From positions 1 to 60,433 of the forward strand of contig JAVKFY010000013.1 of the NCBI GenBank assembly GCA_040223615.1: a stretch of DNA of 60,433 nucleotides. The letters are read 5' to 3'. The stretch comes from JAVKFY01 sp040223615 (GTDB lineage Bacteria; Pseudomonadota; Alphaproteobacteria; GCA-2731375). The notes beneath the pieces are model-generated. The model was not told where the DNA came from. It ran no database searches and saw only the letters and a program-made list of their open reading frames with translations. Position numbers and translations under genes: made by a program. Shown one piece after another: positions 60,300 to 60,433 of the stretch (positions within the stretch are counted from its first letter, which is position 1; each line of letters begins with the position of its first letter).

Positions 60300-60433
60300 A
60301 GCGTTTCATGTTTTGACTGAAGCGTAACCGGCATTGACGAGATAGTTTGCGCATTCGTCCGGCTTGAAGCCGCTGACGAGCGTGCCGATGCGGTGCGAGA
60401 TGTCGTCGATGTTCCGGTGCTGGGCCAGACGGA
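60299..60433 (-). mobile_element. IS630-family insertion sequence, right-edge partial copy
   Basis: The plus-strand tip GAGCGTTTC at 60299 follows TA (60297-60298) and is the inverted counterpart of the tip at 138 (20 of 26 positions agree). Inside it, on the minus strand, lies the transposase 3' end. With the left copy this makes two same-orientation copies flanking 60.16 kb, unless they are the same copy in a circular or repeat-collapsed assembly. Confidence 0.8.
60306..60433 (-). CDS. IS630-family transposase, C-terminal fragment (starts outside window)
   Basis: Forty-one codons are visible, ending RNIDDISHRIGTLVSGFKPDE then CANYLVNAGYASVKT and TGA (60308-60306). The final FxPDECANYxxNAGY is the typical end of IS630-family DDE transposases. 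The catalytic residues lie outside the window. Same orientation as the N-terminal fragment at the left edge. Confidence 0.8.
   Translation of the reverse strand, partial: RLAQHRNIDDISHRIGTLVSGFKPDECANYLVNAGYASVKT

Overview
The window is a very GC-rich, gene-dense stretch that reads as the chromosome of an alphaproteobacterium, probably of the Rhodospirillales/Geminicoccales type. Pointers are the run Suv3-like helicase, S4 RNA-binding protein, FdxA, CarD, RpoH (with an RpoH box), a PleC/DivJ-like PAS histidine kinase, and CtrA-like half-sites (TTAACCAT) in front of several genes. No rRNA, tRNA, phage or CRISPR was seen. Both edges lie inside an IS630-family element in the same orientation: the first 138 bases carry one tip plus the transposase N-terminus, and the last 135 bases carry the other tip plus the transposase C-terminus. 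The flanked segment is therefore about 60.2 kb, and the edges may simply be assembly breaks at a repeated IS.

Layout. 1-3.1 kb: IS end, a DsbA-fold isomerase and methylmalonyl-CoA mutase, with nrtS divergent. 3.2-12.3 kb: a 59-bp tandem repeat that builds coupled mini-ORFs leading into a Suv3-like helicase, then an S4 protein, SDR, exported protein, TerB-like protein, fdxA, carD, a catalytically degenerate phosphatase, rpoH and a second SDR. 12.3-24.5 kb (minus strand): GtrA/GT2 glycosylation pair, M48 protease, SNase-like protein, BrkB-like membrane protein and a 1200-residue FecR-domain surface protein, which together look like one operon; then a trypsin-like protease overlapping a DnaJ-type chaperone, a Sel1-repeat protein and a glycine-zipper lipoprotein. 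24.7-29 kb: pdxH, an SDR coupled to an acetylpolyamine amidohydrolase-like enzyme, and a convergent class III aminotransferase. 29.2-38.4 kb: a second giant FecR protein, an acyl-CoA ligase, two small membrane proteins, AMP nucleosidase, ZntB-like and MscS-like transporters. 38.6-46 kb: DehI-like and metallo-beta-lactamase-fold proteins, a truncated AMP-binding pseudoenzyme coupled to a LivJ-type binding protein, a candidate small RNA, a methyltransferase, a 5'-nucleotidase and an enolase-superfamily enzyme. 46-57 kb: PAS kinase, second isomerase, PPK2, second enolase-superfamily enzyme coupled to a rhomboid protease, haloalkane dehalogenase, alpha/beta hydrolase, M81 peptidase and a Tat-exported DUF1513-like protein. 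57.1-60.3 kb: FecR, secreted caspase, FecR.

The most unusual theme is four exported FecR-domain proteins with no FecI sigma factor or TonB receptor near them: two giants (1200 and 899 residues, paralogous at both ends) and two small ones (228 and 223 residues) that bracket a secreted caspase carrying EF-hand-like, SH3 and TPR segments. I read these as cell-envelope modules rather than iron-signalling anti-sigma factors. Other notable items are the 59-bp mini-ORF array, two or three pseudoenzymes, and the way both IS insertions sit in a CTAG at a neighbouring gene's stop codon and rebuild the stop.
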